A stretch of 64,000 nt of DNA from Parastagonospora avenae f. sp. tritici 18332-5 (GCA_022559985.1 JAFJTR010000024.1:62001-126000); one strand, 5' to 3'; counted from the first letter of the stretch, positions 9,100-21,405 are shown. Translations and numbers: made by a program. The notes: generated by a model not told the origin, from the sequence alone.

Positions 9100-11079
9100 C
9101 TAACTGATCTGCACAGCGACACGATTGGTCTGATATTTCTTTGTACTGGGAAGCAGAATCGTGCAGATGATCGCGATGCTGCCAAATGCAATAGAAGTGA
9201 ACTGTTTATTGTTAGCCTCTCGATTTTGTCATTAGGTGCAGAATCGACTCACCCAAACATATTTCAAACTCTGACTATAAGCCCACTGTGTACCTTTCGT
9301 CGCACCCGCGATGACTGCTGGTGTCATACCAGGAATGTCAGTCGTTGCCAACGCCTCGGGATCTGTCAAGAACGTAGTGACAAACTGTGTTGCGGATGTC
9401 AACGGCAAGCCGGCCCTGATCGCATACTCGGCCACATAAGCAGGTAGATTCTTTTCGAGCTTAGTGGCAAAGACATTATAATAGATGGAGTATCCAATCG
9501 AACCACCAACTGTACGAATGGATAGCGACATCGCGGCGGCAGTAGTGATAAGCGCATCTGGGCAGACCAGCATAGCGACAGTCGCAGCAGGAACGAGCAC
9601 ACCGCCGACGCCGAAAGAGGCCATAGATCCGAGCGCGACGACAAGCTTTCCGTTGTCGGGAGTCATGACCGCGAGGGAACCCGCAAACCCTGTCATAATG
9701 AGCACGGCGAGGAGGAGAACCTCGCGTGTATGGTTTGGGAAGAAAGACAACGCAGCATTGAATCCGATTGCTCCTAGTGCTGTCGTGAAAGCGGGTCCAA
9801 GTCCTCTGACACCAATCCTGACTGGATCGGGATCGTAGACGCTTGTAAATGTGACCGGGAAGAAGTTTAGAATGCTGAAGAAGTTCATGCCCGCTGCGAA
9901 TGCAACAACGTATGCGAGACCGACGATGCGCTGGCCCTTGAAGAGCTCTCCTGGTACCATCGGATGGCGAGCGAACTTCCACTCATAGACGACCCAAGCT
10001 GCGATGAGTGCGAGGCCAGAGAGCATCGTGCCAAGGACGTAGCCGGATGTCCATGGGTGGGTGTAGCCGCCTGACTGGAGAGAAACAAGGCTAGATCTCA
10101 TTAGCGAAGTAGGGTGGACGTCTCCTCGATCACAGCTTACAACAGAGTCAATCCAGTGATAGACAGGATACCTCCAATGAAGTCGATACGTTTGATGATC
10201 GCCATGCGAGAGAAACCCTCCGTGCGCGTGTGATTGTGCGGGAAGTACGTGAACAATAGCCCCAAGCCTACGATTCCGTTGAAGATGAGCGCACACCATG
10301 GCCCCCATCGCCAGCCAATAGTCAAGTCGCGATGAGACCAGAGCTCGACGTAGAGAAGATATGGGCAGAATGGAAGGACAAACGCGGTCACTAAGGCAAG
10401 CGAATAGCCTCGGAACTTCACGGGTACGACCTCGGCGAGCCTGGTGGTGGTCAGTTGACGGAGGATCATACTTGGACAGATGTCTGGCCTACCCAGCAAG
10501 TCCAGTCAATTCCCCAATGGCAGCTCCAACACCGGAAAGAGCCATGCCAACGATCAACTGAGCAAAATTGTGGCCGGAGCCGACGAGGGCACATCCAATG
10601 CAGATGCACAATGAGCCGAAAAGGGCAATGTAGCGTTTGCCGAACAGATCTTGTAGATAGCCAGCGTACGGACAAGCGGCAGCGATGGCGAGGATGTTGG
10701 CAGTTGGGAGCCATGCGGAACCTCTCGAGAGACCAAGATCCTCTTCGATGAATCCAAGCGAGCCTCCAGTGAAGTAAAGAATGACCTGTGAGCCTGCACA
10801 CTTCAGCATGTATGAAAAGAGTTGAAACTTGATTGGTTGGTCACCTGTGTAGAGGGCAGCGAGAAAGATCGCAGCGAATATACTTCGTGTGCTCCACTCA
10901 ACCTTGCCATCTGAGTCGTCACCTTTGACAGCATATGAATTGGTCATGTCAATGCCTTCCAAGGTTCGCTCCTTCTGCAGCTCATGCGACGAGTCGGTAG
11001 GTGACTCGTCCACATGTTCGACATACTGAACCTCTTGCTTCTCGTGGGCATAGTCGGTCGTCGTTGTGTTTGTAGCCAT
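9100..11079 (-). CDS. MFS transporter, TRI12 (fungal efflux pump) family
   Basis: Four exons on the minus strand, 11079-10493, 10440-10141, 10090-9253 and 9201-9100, give 608 aa. Introns are 10441-10492, 10091-10140 and 9202-9252, all GT..AG. The N-terminal 65 residues are hydrophilic and cytoplasmic, followed by about 14 hydrophobic segments. The third join yields FLVSLQSGGYTHPWTS, a hallmark of the TRI12 pump family. The MFS loop 2-3 motif appears as GYLQDLFGKRYIAL, and the motif LAEVVPVKFRGYS follows the first join. Members are plasma-membrane drug/H+ antiporters; TRI12 exports trichothecenes, while many paralogs handle siderophores or unknown substrates. No biosynthetic genes lie next to it, so a toxin-export role is not implied. 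Confidence 0.88.
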
Positions 11080-12157
11080 GATGCACGAAGAACTTCCAGT
11101 TTAGCAGCCTGAGTACCGGAAGCAGTATCAAGGATGGGCCACCTGTACAGATTATAACAGACCGGGACCCATGACCATGCTATATCTTCGTGGCATTTAT
11201 CGAACTGCCTCCACAACCCGGACGACGTACTCCTGCAGATCTAGATTCCAACACATGGCGTTGCTAGTCGAGCATTTAGTATGCATTCAGACACGGGTGA
11301 CCAAGTATTGCCCCACAAATACAGCCAGAAAATCCGGGGTAGTCTCTTGGTTGTGCGGGGAATATGTGGCGCACTGTGACTTCCGTGGTTTTCGTTCGCT
11401 TGGGGAGCAACTTGGGAATTCGTCAAACTGACTCGGTGGTATCGACACAACTGAACAATGAAACCAGAACCTGGCAATCTTCGGTAAATTGATCGCGACA
11501 CCCCGCAACATGGGTCCTGGAATACGCACAAGGTTTGGCAGAATCCGCCACCCTAGCTGCAGGCTGACTTGGTATTCGGAGGCTGTCTTTGCAGTTGAGG
11601 TTTGAATAATTGCCAAGCTACTTATATTCTCCCACGGGAGCCCATACCCTGATGTCCAAGGGGTGCATCTGTTATGAGCTCTCCAAGGGCCCTTGACATG
11701 CGGTCCTGGCCATAGCTATCGATGATCTTTGTAGGCGCATTCTCGGTGCTATGGCGGGAAAGGACTCGTAGTCTCACGGCGTCGGACCCACAAATCATGG
11801 CAGCAGGTAGCCGTGACTCTTTAGGTCTCAATCTACACTCTGTGAGCTCGAGAAAACGTTGTTTTTAAACACTAGTCCGTAATACAACTTTAGAGCAGCA
11901 AGCTGGACTTGAGACCTTTGTAATTGCTGTGCAAGTCGTGCGCCAACCGCTACCACAACGATCGAGTCTAGTCAAGATAAATAGTGAAACCAGTAATTCG
12001 TAGAGGGGCATTGATAAAAAAATGACATCGCAGTATCGTTCAGTGACCGAATCGCTGCAAGATCATATCGCCTCGTAAAGGTCCGACCAGGATAACGGTA
12101 GGCGCTATGTATGCAAATACGTTGAGGACGCCTAGCGAGCGCGAAAGTCGAGACCGA
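11080..12157. other. Intergenic, about 1.1 kb upstream of the MFS transporter
   Basis: This holds the promoter of the MFS pump and the 3' flank of mitochondrial RF1. No coding frame with family support was seen, and no repeats were recognised. Confidence 0.5.
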
Positions 12158-13513
12158 TCACTTCTTCTGGCTCTCCTCAGCGATCAGAGCTTCGACATCT
12201 CGCTCCATGAGCCAACCACGGACACTCTCCATGACTTTCTCAAGGGTTTGGCCTCCTCCCATCACGTCGTCTAGATCGTGCACTGTGATACCACTTCGAT
12301 GGTCCGTGACTCGTTGTTGACCCCAGTTGTAGGTGCGAACTTTGTCTCCGCGGCCCATCTTCGCCACGCCAACAACGCTCCTTCGCAGGTTGACCATCTC
12401 TTCTTCCCTCTTCTCGCGTCTCAACTGGGCGATTCGCGAGCGCATGAGCGACCAGGCGCTCTCTTTATTCTTGTGCTGCGACCTAGAATCTTGCATAGAA
12501 ACTACCGTGTTGGTCGGTATGTGCGTCAGGCGAACAGCAGATTCTGTCTTGTTGACATGCTGGCCACCCGCACCGCTCGCTCTCATGACCTCAAGCTTGA
12601 TTTCTTTCTGGTCGATATAGTAATCGCTTTCCGGGTTTTCGAAATCTTCTTGAGCTTCCGAATTTTCTTGCAGACTAGGTAGCACATGGACCGATGCTGC
12701 ACTAGTATGTGTCCGTCCTTTGGTCTCAGTCGCCGGTACCCGCTGGACTCGGTGTATGCCTGCCTCACATCTGAATACGCCATATGCATCGGCATTTTCT
12801 ATCTCAACGATAGCTTCGGAGAGTGGCACTCCAGCTTCTGTTGTCCCATTGACGTTTTCATATTTCAACAAGCTCGTCCGAAAGCCACTACGATTGCAAA
12901 AGGCTTGGTACATACGGAACAGGTCACCAGCGAAGATAGCTGCCTCTGACCCTCCCGCTCCAGGACGTATCTCGAGAATACATGGCAAGTGCGCAAACGG
13001 GTGCATTGGCACGAGAGAAGTGATCAGACTCTGCGATGCATTGGCGAGTTGTGTTCGTGATTCTCCAAGATCATCGGCTGCGAGCGAGCGTAATTCGGGG
13101 TCGGTTGTAGGGTCGTGAATCAGCGATGTGAGTTCTATCACAGACTCAGTCAACATCAGTACATTTCATGTTACTGTGATATAATGCCCTCTCTGATGCT
13201 CACCTCACTGGCCTTGTCCCATTGCCCCAAAGCGTTTATTATGGGGCTATATTCGCCCAACTTCTTCGCTGCACGTGTGTCGAACCCATTGGCAAGTTTC
13301 TCCGTGAGCTGTTCATGCTCAACAGAGATATCACGAGCTCTAGTAAGGAGAGCTGCAGGTACTAATTCCGGATTGGAAGCTTGTCTGTCAGCCTAGACCA
13401 TGATGTGCGAAAAACAGCAGCTTACCACTAGATTGAAAACGTAGCTGACGTTTAATCAAGGGTCTTACAACACGCGATAGACAGCTGCGGCATATCCATG
13501 AGACTGTTATCAT
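12158..13513 (-). CDS. MRF1: Mitochondrial peptide chain release factor 1 (class I, GGQ)
   Basis: Three exons, 13513-13426, 13361-13204 and 13144-12158, give 410 aa. Exon 1 codes for a basic presequence ending RQLRFQSS. The second exon (VPAALLTRARDISVEHEQL) and third (SVIELTSLIHDPTTDPELR) form the helical N-terminal domain. The catalytic loop GASGAGGQHVNKTESAVRL contains the GGQ that triggers peptidyl-tRNA hydrolysis. IEIRPGAGGSEA-type and HRVQRVPATETKGR-type blocks are also present. The exon 1-2 join was chosen because other acceptors give stops, whereas 13361 restores RFQSS followed by VPAALL. This factor reads UAA/UAG in the mitochondrial matrix. It starts 394 bp from the divergently transcribed gamma-glutamyltransferase gene. 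Confidence 0.93.
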
Positions 13514-13907
13514 TGTTGTAGTGTGGTTGAAGCTTGACAGAAAATCGCAACAGCTCCGACGCGCTTTCCGAAATTCCGCAAGCGCAGAAGGTCGCGCTGC
13601 ACGTGACACGTGCTTGTCTCATCAGACTTCATAGAACGTCCAGTGAATATCTCCATCATTTTCTATTACACAGCAAAGTCTATATAGTCACCTTCCTGAT
13701 AAGTCATATCTCGATCCGCATGCGACGTCATGTCTACCCCAGCAATCGCAAGCAGCTACGCCGAAGTGCCTAGTACAGCAGCGAAATCGGCAATCCGAAC
13801 GGCATCACCCATCTCCGGGGATAGCCGTCCATCATCGTTATGAACGAGTACGCTCCTCCATACTACATAGGCAGCACTTTTAGAGAATATCTCAATTGCA
13901 AAGACCT
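13514..13907. other. Intergenic, divergent promoters
   Basis: This is the shared upstream space of mitochondrial RF1 (-) and the gamma-glutamyltransferase (+). It contains TGCACGTGACACGTGC at about 13597-13612, two closely spaced CACGTG-type E-boxes, which could bind a bHLH factor. No gene was seen. Confidence 0.45.
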
Positions 13908-15860
13908 ATGACACCCCAACGCAGCAAAAGAGCTAAGACACACCACGACTCAGAGTCGAAGCCAAACATGCCGAGCTCCAACGTTTACCCCCACCCTGAG
14001 CCCCAGTTTACCCACTTTGCCAGTCGACGGTCTGTGGTGCACAGTACCAAAGGCATTGTATCAAGTACCCAACCTCTTGCGACCTCTGCTGGAATTGAGA
14101 TCTTGAGGAAAGGTGGTAATGCTGCGGTATGACGTAATTCATCTAGCTGTTGACTATCTACTCACACTGAACAGGATGCGGCAATAGCTGTGGCCGCGGC
14201 AATTAATGTAACTGAGCCGGGCTCAACGGGCATTGGTGGTGATATGTTCTGTCTCTTCTATGATGCCAAGACAAAGAAGGTCTCCGCCTTGAACGGATCT
14301 GGACGTTCTGGCGGGCAGGTTACACTTGAGAAGATTAGGAAGGATCTCAAGATCAAAGACGGTGAAGTCGGCCACATTCCCATGCAAAGTGTCCATGCCG
14401 CTACTGTTCCCGGCGCAGCAGCAGGATGGGTTGATACAGTTGAACGCTTTGGCAGCGGGAAGGTCACCATGGAAGACGTGCTTGCTCCAGCCATCGAATT
14501 GGCTGAAAAGGGCTTCCCAGTATCTGAGCTATCTGCCACCTTCGTAAGTCGTTCAAATCTCTCTATCTAAGGCTCTTGGAGACTAACATATGTAAAGTGG
14601 GCAGAGAGCGAAAGTCGACTCAAGGAGGCGTCGCCCAATGGCCATGAGATGCTCAAGAAAGACTCATCCGCAAAGGGCGGATGCAGAGCGCCCAAAGCTG
14701 GTGAAATTATGAAGAATCCGACAATCGCAAACACTTTCAAGCTGCTTGCCAAGCACGGCAAGAAAGGTTTCTACGAAGGCGAGGTAGCGGAGCAGCTCGT
14801 AAAAGTTGTCTCAGACCTTGGAGGCTATCTTACTTTGGACGATTTGAAGCACCATGGCGAAACTGGCTCTGAGCCCGTGGAGCCGATCTCGCTCAAGTAC
14901 ATGGGTCAGGGCGTAGGCGACAATCCCAATGGTGGAATTGAGCTATGGGAGCACCCGCCTAACGGCCAGGGCATTGTTGCACTGATGGCACTCGGCATCA
15001 TCCAGGAGTTGGAGAAGCAAGGAACCATCCCAAAATGGAGCCACAAGGACCACAACACCACCCGATACCTCCACGCTGTAATCGAGGCTCTCCGCATCGC
15101 CTTTGCAGACGCGCATTGGTTCGTTACAGACCCAAACGAAGTCAAAGTCCCATCGGTAGAGCTCGTCTCGGAGAAGTACCTCGCAGAGCGCGCAAAGTTA
15201 TTCGACTCAAAGAAAGTAATCTCCTCGCCTGTCCATGGCTCGCCGGCGCATTTGCAAAGCGACACCGTCTACTTCTGCTGCTCTGATTCCGAAGGCAACG
15301 CCATTTCCTTCATCAACAGTAACTACGGAGGATTTGGTACCAGCATCATTCCCAAAGGCTGTGGCTTCACGCTGCAGAACCGTGGAGCGAACTTCAGTCT
15401 CGTGAAGGATCATCCCAACGTCCTTGCGCCGCGAAAGCGACCTTACCACACCATCATCCCCGGTCTGACCACTTACATCAACGACGGCAGTCTGCATTCC
15501 GTATACGGCGTCATGGGCGGCTTCATGCAACCTCAAGGCCACGTCCAGGTCTTGTTGAACCAAGAAGTCTTCAAGCTGAACCCTCAGGCTGCGCTCGACT
15601 CGCCGCGTTTCTGCATTGGTGGAGGTATGCCTAGCGCGGATGGTACGATGACTGATGCCACCATTTATCTAGAGGAAGGCATCGATCCTAAGGTTGTCGA
15701 GGAGCTGCGCGCACTGGGGCACAGCGTTCAGCAGCTGCATGGCTTCGGACGCGCCATGTTTGGCCGAGGCCAGATCATCAGGCGGCACGAAGATGACGGT
15801 GTCTTGGTCTGGAGTGGTGGCAGTGATTTGCGCGGCGACGGTGCTGCTGTGCCTTTGTAA
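13908..15860 (+). CDS. Gamma-glutamyltransferase-like Ntn hydrolase
   Basis: Three exons, 13908-14126, 14175-14543 and 14598-15860, give 616 aa. The first ATG in frame is 13908. The large-subunit part has VVHSTKGIVSSTQPLATSAG and GNAAVDAAIAVAAAINVTEP with GSTGIGGDMF, the usual GGT entry region. The autoprocessing site is in HLQSDTVYFCCSD, where the Thr after Asp should be the new N-terminal nucleophile of the small subunit. GKAFGRAMFGRGQ-like sequence near the end (GFGRAMFGRGQII) is also typical. No signal peptide is evident, so it is probably cytosolic. This resembles the YwrD-like branch more than the classical membrane-anchored glutathione hydrolase; substrate preference is unknown. Likely roles are glutathione or gamma-glutamyl peptide turnover. 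Confidence 0.88.
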
Positions 15861-15964
15861 GGTAGAAGTTAGCCAAACAGTAGCTTTAATGCTACTTTCG
15901 AATCATGCCGCGAAAATGTAGTTATACAGATTCCCACTGTGTTTGCACACAGTCTCACATATCA

Positions 15965-18900
15965 TCAATCATAATTCGTGAAGCGAAAAATAAACGCAGC
16001 CATGACAACCGTCGGGAGCGTGAGCACAAGCGTCCCCAAGCCCGACCCACCCTGCACATCATCTCTCAGCCCCGACCAGCAAATACTCAGGACTAGGCTC
16101 GCCAACACGGTCGCAATAATTATCCAGAATATGACCTCCCTATTTGGCCCCTCCTTGACGTAAATCCCCCAGCCGTATGTCAAATTACTCTGATCGATCA
16201 TGCGGCCATCGACTCGCTTCGGCAAGCGCGGCAGCCAATCGCATCGAATGGGATTTAAATCATCGTCACCGTGTTCAAGATAGTGTATGAATATCTCGGG
16301 CGGCATTGGCGGGAGAGGCCTTAGAGGTTTTGGGGCGAAGTCGTATTCGCTGGAATTGACGGGTGGCATGCTTTCGGGTCTGTCGCATATGGAGATGAGG
16401 CCACGGCGGATGTTCCAGAGACTGAACTGTGGCTCTATGAGTAGGTTTATACTGTGTGACTGACATAAGGTACGGCTTACGTGTACGAATTCAACTGAGA
16501 CGGGTTTGAAGAGAGAAGTGAGGCGGGACTTGTAGCCCCGCGCTTTGTGGTAGGATGTTTTCATGGCTTGGAACAAACTTGCGTCTGACTTTATGTTTGA
16601 TACATCTAGCTCAATGAGGGTCTTGTATATGCCGCCGGTCGTGATGCAAATGGCCAAGTATTTTGCAGAGATGGCCGAGGATGGACCCGAGACGGCTATC
16701 GTGGCACCTGTTGAGTTACCGACAAGGTTGGACGGTCTCGATGGCGTTATGCCTGAACTAGGGAAGACTGGCTGGGTCGCTGGAGATGTCACGTTGTTGG
16801 GGCTGATGTTGTTCCCCGCCGGTTGCGGTGATTGTGATGTTCGAGGATTGGCCAGCGAATGCGCTATAGCATCAACCGCCATCGAATCTGTGTTGTCAAA
16901 GTCTGCGTGAAGTAGCTTTCCACAGTCCTGTACTGGTGTCAGGGCTTTATACGAGAGAATGCAAATGAGAATGAGAAGTCAAACTTACACATCTCCATTC
17001 AACTCGTCGATGACCCTCCCGAACAGCAGGTTTCAAGTATTTCTGTGCCTTCTCATACATTCCCTTCAATGATACGATCAGAGTGCTTCCTTCATTTCTA
17101 CCAGCCAGAATGTTTGGTTGCGTGCGAGGACTGCGAGGCCGGCTTGCCAACCTAGCTCTTTCATTGTGCTTTGTATTCTCCACAGCAACCCGAAAGTCCA
17201 GCAAACCCTCGCAAAAGTCTTGGATAGCCTCACTACTCTGCAAAAATTGAAGGTCGGACTGGACTGCTCCGCGCTGTGTTACACGTACGCTACCCTCCTC
17301 GTCGTCGCTAAGTCCAGGAAGATCAATGCTTTCATCGACATGCACAAGTTGGACTAAAGATGGATCCATGCGGCAGTACTCTGGAAATCGAGCCTTTGAT
17401 TCTTGAGAATTGAGCAGCGGTTGTAGGACAGTCGCATCGTGCTCGGCAAGGTATCTGCCCATGGAAAATTCTGACTGGGACTCAATCAGGTCTAATGGCA
17501 ATACTTCGCCGGATGACGACCTTGCACTGCAGAGAGTTTTGATTTCCGCAGCAATTCCACTATGATGCTTGATGAGCGCTCGTGCGACAAGTCGTTGGCT
17601 CTTATTTTCGCCTTCGTTGGCAAGCCTAGCTCCTAGTTCTTTCAAGAGACGCCTGATATTTCTCTCACACCTGTCTGGAGTGGACAGTGCGAAGCAATCC
17701 TTGAGTAAGGGTTCCACCCCTTGGAGACCCACAAGGGCCGAGGCAAATTGGAAGCTAATCGGGACTGGTCGGACTGAAGATCTTGAAGAGGCTGTGTCCA
17801 ACAGGGAGAAAGACGTCCAACGGGAGCCCTGCGAAGATACAGATGAGTCATCGCGGATGACGCTATAATCAAACTTCAACTCCTTTTCTTGGATGTTGAT
17901 TTGCGGGGTCTCTTTGCTATCTGTGGTGTGGGTGCTGAGCAGGTGCATTGGCGATGAAATCGCGCGATTACGCTCTTCTCTTGGTTCTTGTTCTCCTCCT
18001 TCTTGATTCGGAAGATGTGTAGAATCTTCTTCGATAGTCCCATCACGGCTTCGTAGAGAATCGGCTTTTTGTGCATGATAACCGAATCCTGGAAAGCGAG
18101 TAGGCGCATCACGTCCGTCCACGCCCTGATAGTGCGATGGCGAACGTCCCCTTACGACCAGTGGATATGACTTCCTCTGGGCTATGCATATCCAGTCTAC
18201 GCCATTGCTGTCATCGCTTGATCTTGGTTTTGCAAGAAGCTCAACAATGAGATGATAATACTGTTGTTTTGCCCTGCGTCTCCCATTGTTCGCAGTAGCA
18301 GTCTTGAACTGTATTCGTTCCCACACTACAGTTTTGTTGTCGACTGTTGTCGTCGAATCGAAGACTCCAGTTCTCGATTGGCTCAAAAGTGGCAATGTGA
18401 CCGTTTTTGGTGATTCCTTGTCTCTAGTAGGCACATTCCCAATCAATTCAATTGTCTTGTCGTTATCGCCTGAAACCTCAGCTCTGAGTCTGAAGGCAAG
18501 GCTGACTATAGGTATCAGGTCCTGATTTCGTTTAACCAAAACCTCATTAGACACGAATGGGTCCAGGTCCTGACCGATACCCGCCCAGCACGCGGTTAGT
18601 GTGAAATAGTTTCTTCGGTATGTCGTCCAAGCCTGGTTGCCGCTCAAGAAAAAGCCTTTCTCAATGTGGGCGTGAATGTCGATATCCAACAAGCGATTAT
18701 ACTTTATCAGAGGGAAGAATATCTCTGTAGCATACCACGGCAGTGCTTGCTGATCGACGTGACTCGATCCATGATGTTGGGTTGTCCTCCAAGGCTCTAT
18801 TGGCACACGATGATCGAATAAGTATGGAGCCGATGGACTGTCGTCGCGCAACATAGGTGCAACAGTTGATGGCACTTTTGACACAAATTGACCGGCGGAC

Positions 18901-18983
18901 TTTTGAGCCGATGAGCTGTGATAGCGCAACAAAGGTGCCTTGTTCAAAGGCACAAAGCGCCTGCGGAGTGGCTCATCCGTCAT
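15965..18983 (-). CDS. NDT80/PhoG-type DNA-binding domain fused to a fungal membrane-anchored C-terminal module
   Basis: Exons 18983-16989, 16927-16481 and 16426-15965 give 967 aa. The frame is open further 5' but has no ATG before 18983, so an upstream exon cannot be excluded. Residues about 85-285 match the NDT80/PhoG DNA-binding fold: IEKGFFLSGNQAWTTYRRNY, then WERIQFKTATANNGRRRAKQ, then PLVVRGRSPSHYQG. After a polar linker (about 300-395) comes a different, fungal-specific module: EPLLKDCFAL..CERNIRRLLKEL, then HRRVEWRCDCGK (restored by splicing), FSLWNIRRGLISICD, EIFIHYLEHG and GWGIYVKEGPNR. Two hydrophobic segments follow, VIFWIIIATVLASLVLSI and LGTLVLTLPTVVMAAFIF, ending four residues from the C terminus. 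The gene thus looks like a membrane-tethered transcription factor. The fusion rests on a stop-free 2-kb exon; function is inferred. Confidence 0.7.
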
Positions 18984-19363
18984 CGTGCGTAGCCTTCTGA
19001 TCAAATTCCAGTTCGGGGCAGTAACTTTGTCATGTGTCGTAGCGAAATATGGCTCGAGTTTCACCAGGACTGACCCAACGGGTTCAATACAAGAAGAGTG
19101 ATGAGAAGAGATGTCGTTGGGGTAAGATGAACGATGTTCAAGCTTTCAGGCGGGGTCTGCATACTCGAGATACGCCAATGTGGATTATGATCAAGTGTTG
19201 ATTGGTGCAAGCGGATGATAACCGAGCCGCTCTCAGGCTTGTTGCCTGCCTGGTGATCCTGCCCGTAAGCTCCTACCAGTCTAGTCATGCGAAGCCATCT
19301 TTCGAGCTGTATGTCGAAAGGCATACCCGGTGCACGATGCGTCCAGCCTTCAAGGCAGTCCGA
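18984..19363. other. Intergenic
   Basis: This lies upstream of the NDT80-fusion gene and downstream of the MDP-1-like phosphatase. An 88-codon minus-strand frame (19061-19324) overlaps but lacks family support. A short 5' exon of the fusion gene could lie here. Confidence 0.4.
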
Positions 19364-20049
19364 TTATGCTTTCGTCCGTCCAGTCCTCGTCCTCCAACTC
19401 CTCACCCCATCGTCAATCTCCTTCCTCGTAACCCCATCTTTGACCAACCACATCGTGACACCAAGAGTTTCCACATTCTTATTCCGGCTCTCATCATCGA
19501 AGAACAGCATCTCATCGTACTCAATACCACTGTCCCTATGTATGCGCGTGAAGTGCGTCGTCTTACTCCCAGGATATATCTGCATGTGGTCGAAATAATC
19601 TAGCGCGCGGCCCGATGATCCAACGGGGTTCGGTATCTTGAGGAGTTTGAGCAGTTCGCGACCGAGGTCTGGGGCGGACGTGCGTGATGCTGCGCCGATG
19701 AGGATGGACTTGGATTTGAGCTGGCGTGTATTAGATACATGTTCTTCTTCCAGGTGATTGCGCCGCCTACTGCTTCCAGTATTCCTCCAACATCAGCATA
19801 GAAACCGTAGCCCTCGCCATATCTGTCTTTGACCTTCAAGCCTCCTTCTACCGCCTTGACCGGCCCTGTAACGTGTGTATCCACCCAGAATGGCCAGAGC
19901 GTGTAGTCGAGGTCAAAGACCATAATCTTGGGTAGCGGTAGGCCATCTGTGAATGTGGATGGCCATTGCACCTTGTCTGGTAGTTTGGTAGTGGTTGCCG
20001 TGCCCGTCGTGTCGTCGGTAGACAGCGATGAGGTGCCGCGGCGGGGCAT
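19364..20049 (-). CDS. Magnesium-dependent phosphatase-1 (MDP-1) like HAD hydrolase
   Basis: Two exons, 20049-19771 and 19720-19364, with a 50 bp intron (19721-19770), give 211 aa. The HAD motif I is MVFDLDYTLWPFWVDTHVTG, with the nucleophile Asp and general-acid Asp in D-L-D-Y-T. The W-P-F-W-V-D-T-H continuation is specific for the MDP-1 family. Motif II lies in SILIGAASRTSAPDLGRELL after the splice, and motif III/IV is MLFFDDESRNKNVETLGVT. The family hydrolyses phosphotyrosine and protein-bound sugar phosphates in vitro; it may act on glycated proteins in the cytosol. The first in-frame ATG is at 20049. The N-terminal 45 residues are low-complexity Thr/Ser. Confidence 0.9.
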
Positions 20050-21259
20050 GATTGTTTTTGGTGAGTATAGCAACACCAGTATGGAGAGTGAGAAGAAAGC
20101 AGCGGTTCGAATAAGCGTAGATCTTCTCAGGGCAGCCAGGATTGCCTTGTGTAAGATCAGAGAGATGCGGCTATCTCAAGTGGCGTCGCGCGTCGGGCCG
20201 ATGACGTAGCGCGTGGATTTCTTCTAAGGTTCGAAGCTGACAGACAGGCACGTGACCTTCATCCACCACGAGATGGCTGTCTACATCTTCTACCCAGCCT
20301 TACCACATAAGACCCATGAAATAGCTTTTCCTCAAGTCTGTTGAGTCCGTTGAGATAGAATGTGGAGTGGTGTTACGTTCGCAAACTCAAAGGGCCGCCG
20401 TATTCCCGCCATGGATGAGCACTAGCCGTCTTTATCAGCGGACTTCTTCACGGGCGGTGCTTCCATCCATCAGGACAGTCAGCTTGACAACTGGCTAGTG
20501 GTGGGTGATGTAGTACTGGTTTGCTGTCAAAGGGACCCACGTTCACAGGATGTCGTGTGCAGGGCGAGCTGCAGCATGGTCCGCAACGTTACATGTGAGC
20601 ATCCCAAGATTAGATCTCTCGGGCGTCAAGTATCGAAAGCCGGAACGCGTGAAATTGCGGTCGACTCTGTGAAACCACTGGGAGCAGGTGACGATAAAGT
20701 ACCGCGTCGTGCTAACAAAAGCTTAAAACCTGCGGAACGCTGATCATAGGTAGCGGGGCGCCAGCATGCACGAGCCCCTTGCATGGGCGGGTGATCGCTT
20801 CCTACATCACGTCCACACCTCACGATGCCTTGGAAAGGAGGCCAGCTGCTTTCACTGATTTCAGGATGCGATGGGTAGCGCTACAAAGCCGAGGATTAAT
20901 GACGCCGAGTCTTCTCGTTATTGCCCAGCATGTAGTCGACTTCGCGTATGACCACGCGACATGGCAGCCCTGACATGTTTCAAGACGATCGCGTGCTCAT
21001 GATGGGGTAAGGAGTACTCATGGCATCGTTCTTCCCGAACTACCCCGGATCTTGTATCTTTTGGGTAGGTAGAAGTTACCTGGGTGCACTTGGGATTCAA
21101 CAACATGCCATAGGCAAATTGTCCCTCTCCACAGATCTACAGCTGGGCGTGTCGGCAATCCGCGATTGGCTTCTCACTATTATTACTCTTCCTGTAGTCC
21201 TTGCTGCAAGGGACTTTGCAATTCGACTGGCAAACGATTACCCCTGCCAATCTCTTACG

Positions 21260-21264
21260 CCAAT
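21260..21264 (+). promoter_or_regulatory. CCAAT box (possible HAP-complex site)
   Basis: CCAAT followed by CAGC lies about 300 bp upstream of the alpha-glucosidase start. CCAAT boxes bind the HAP/CBF complex and are common in fungal amylolytic gene promoters. A single short motif has weak predictive value. Confidence 0.3.
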
Positions 21265-21405
21265 CAGCTACAGCGCCTTGCCGTCGAGGTTACGCTCCCG
21301 GAGTGACTACTTTTACCCAAAGGAACATGTGCCCTACGCGCGATTAGACTAGAGGGGTAGATTGTGGATCAAGGTGGATCAGTATTGGCATCGGTGCCGA
21401 TATTA

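Noticed and set aside
13362..13425. Other acceptors for intron 1 of mitochondrial RF1
   Set aside because: Joining at the TCTAG or GACAG acceptors leads to early stops with the chosen donor; only 13361 continues the conserved N-terminal helix in frame.
19061..19324. Minus-strand frame upstream of the NDT80 fusion as its first exon
   Set aside because: Its frame does not join the main exon with a clear donor/acceptor pair, so the ATG at 18983 was kept as start.
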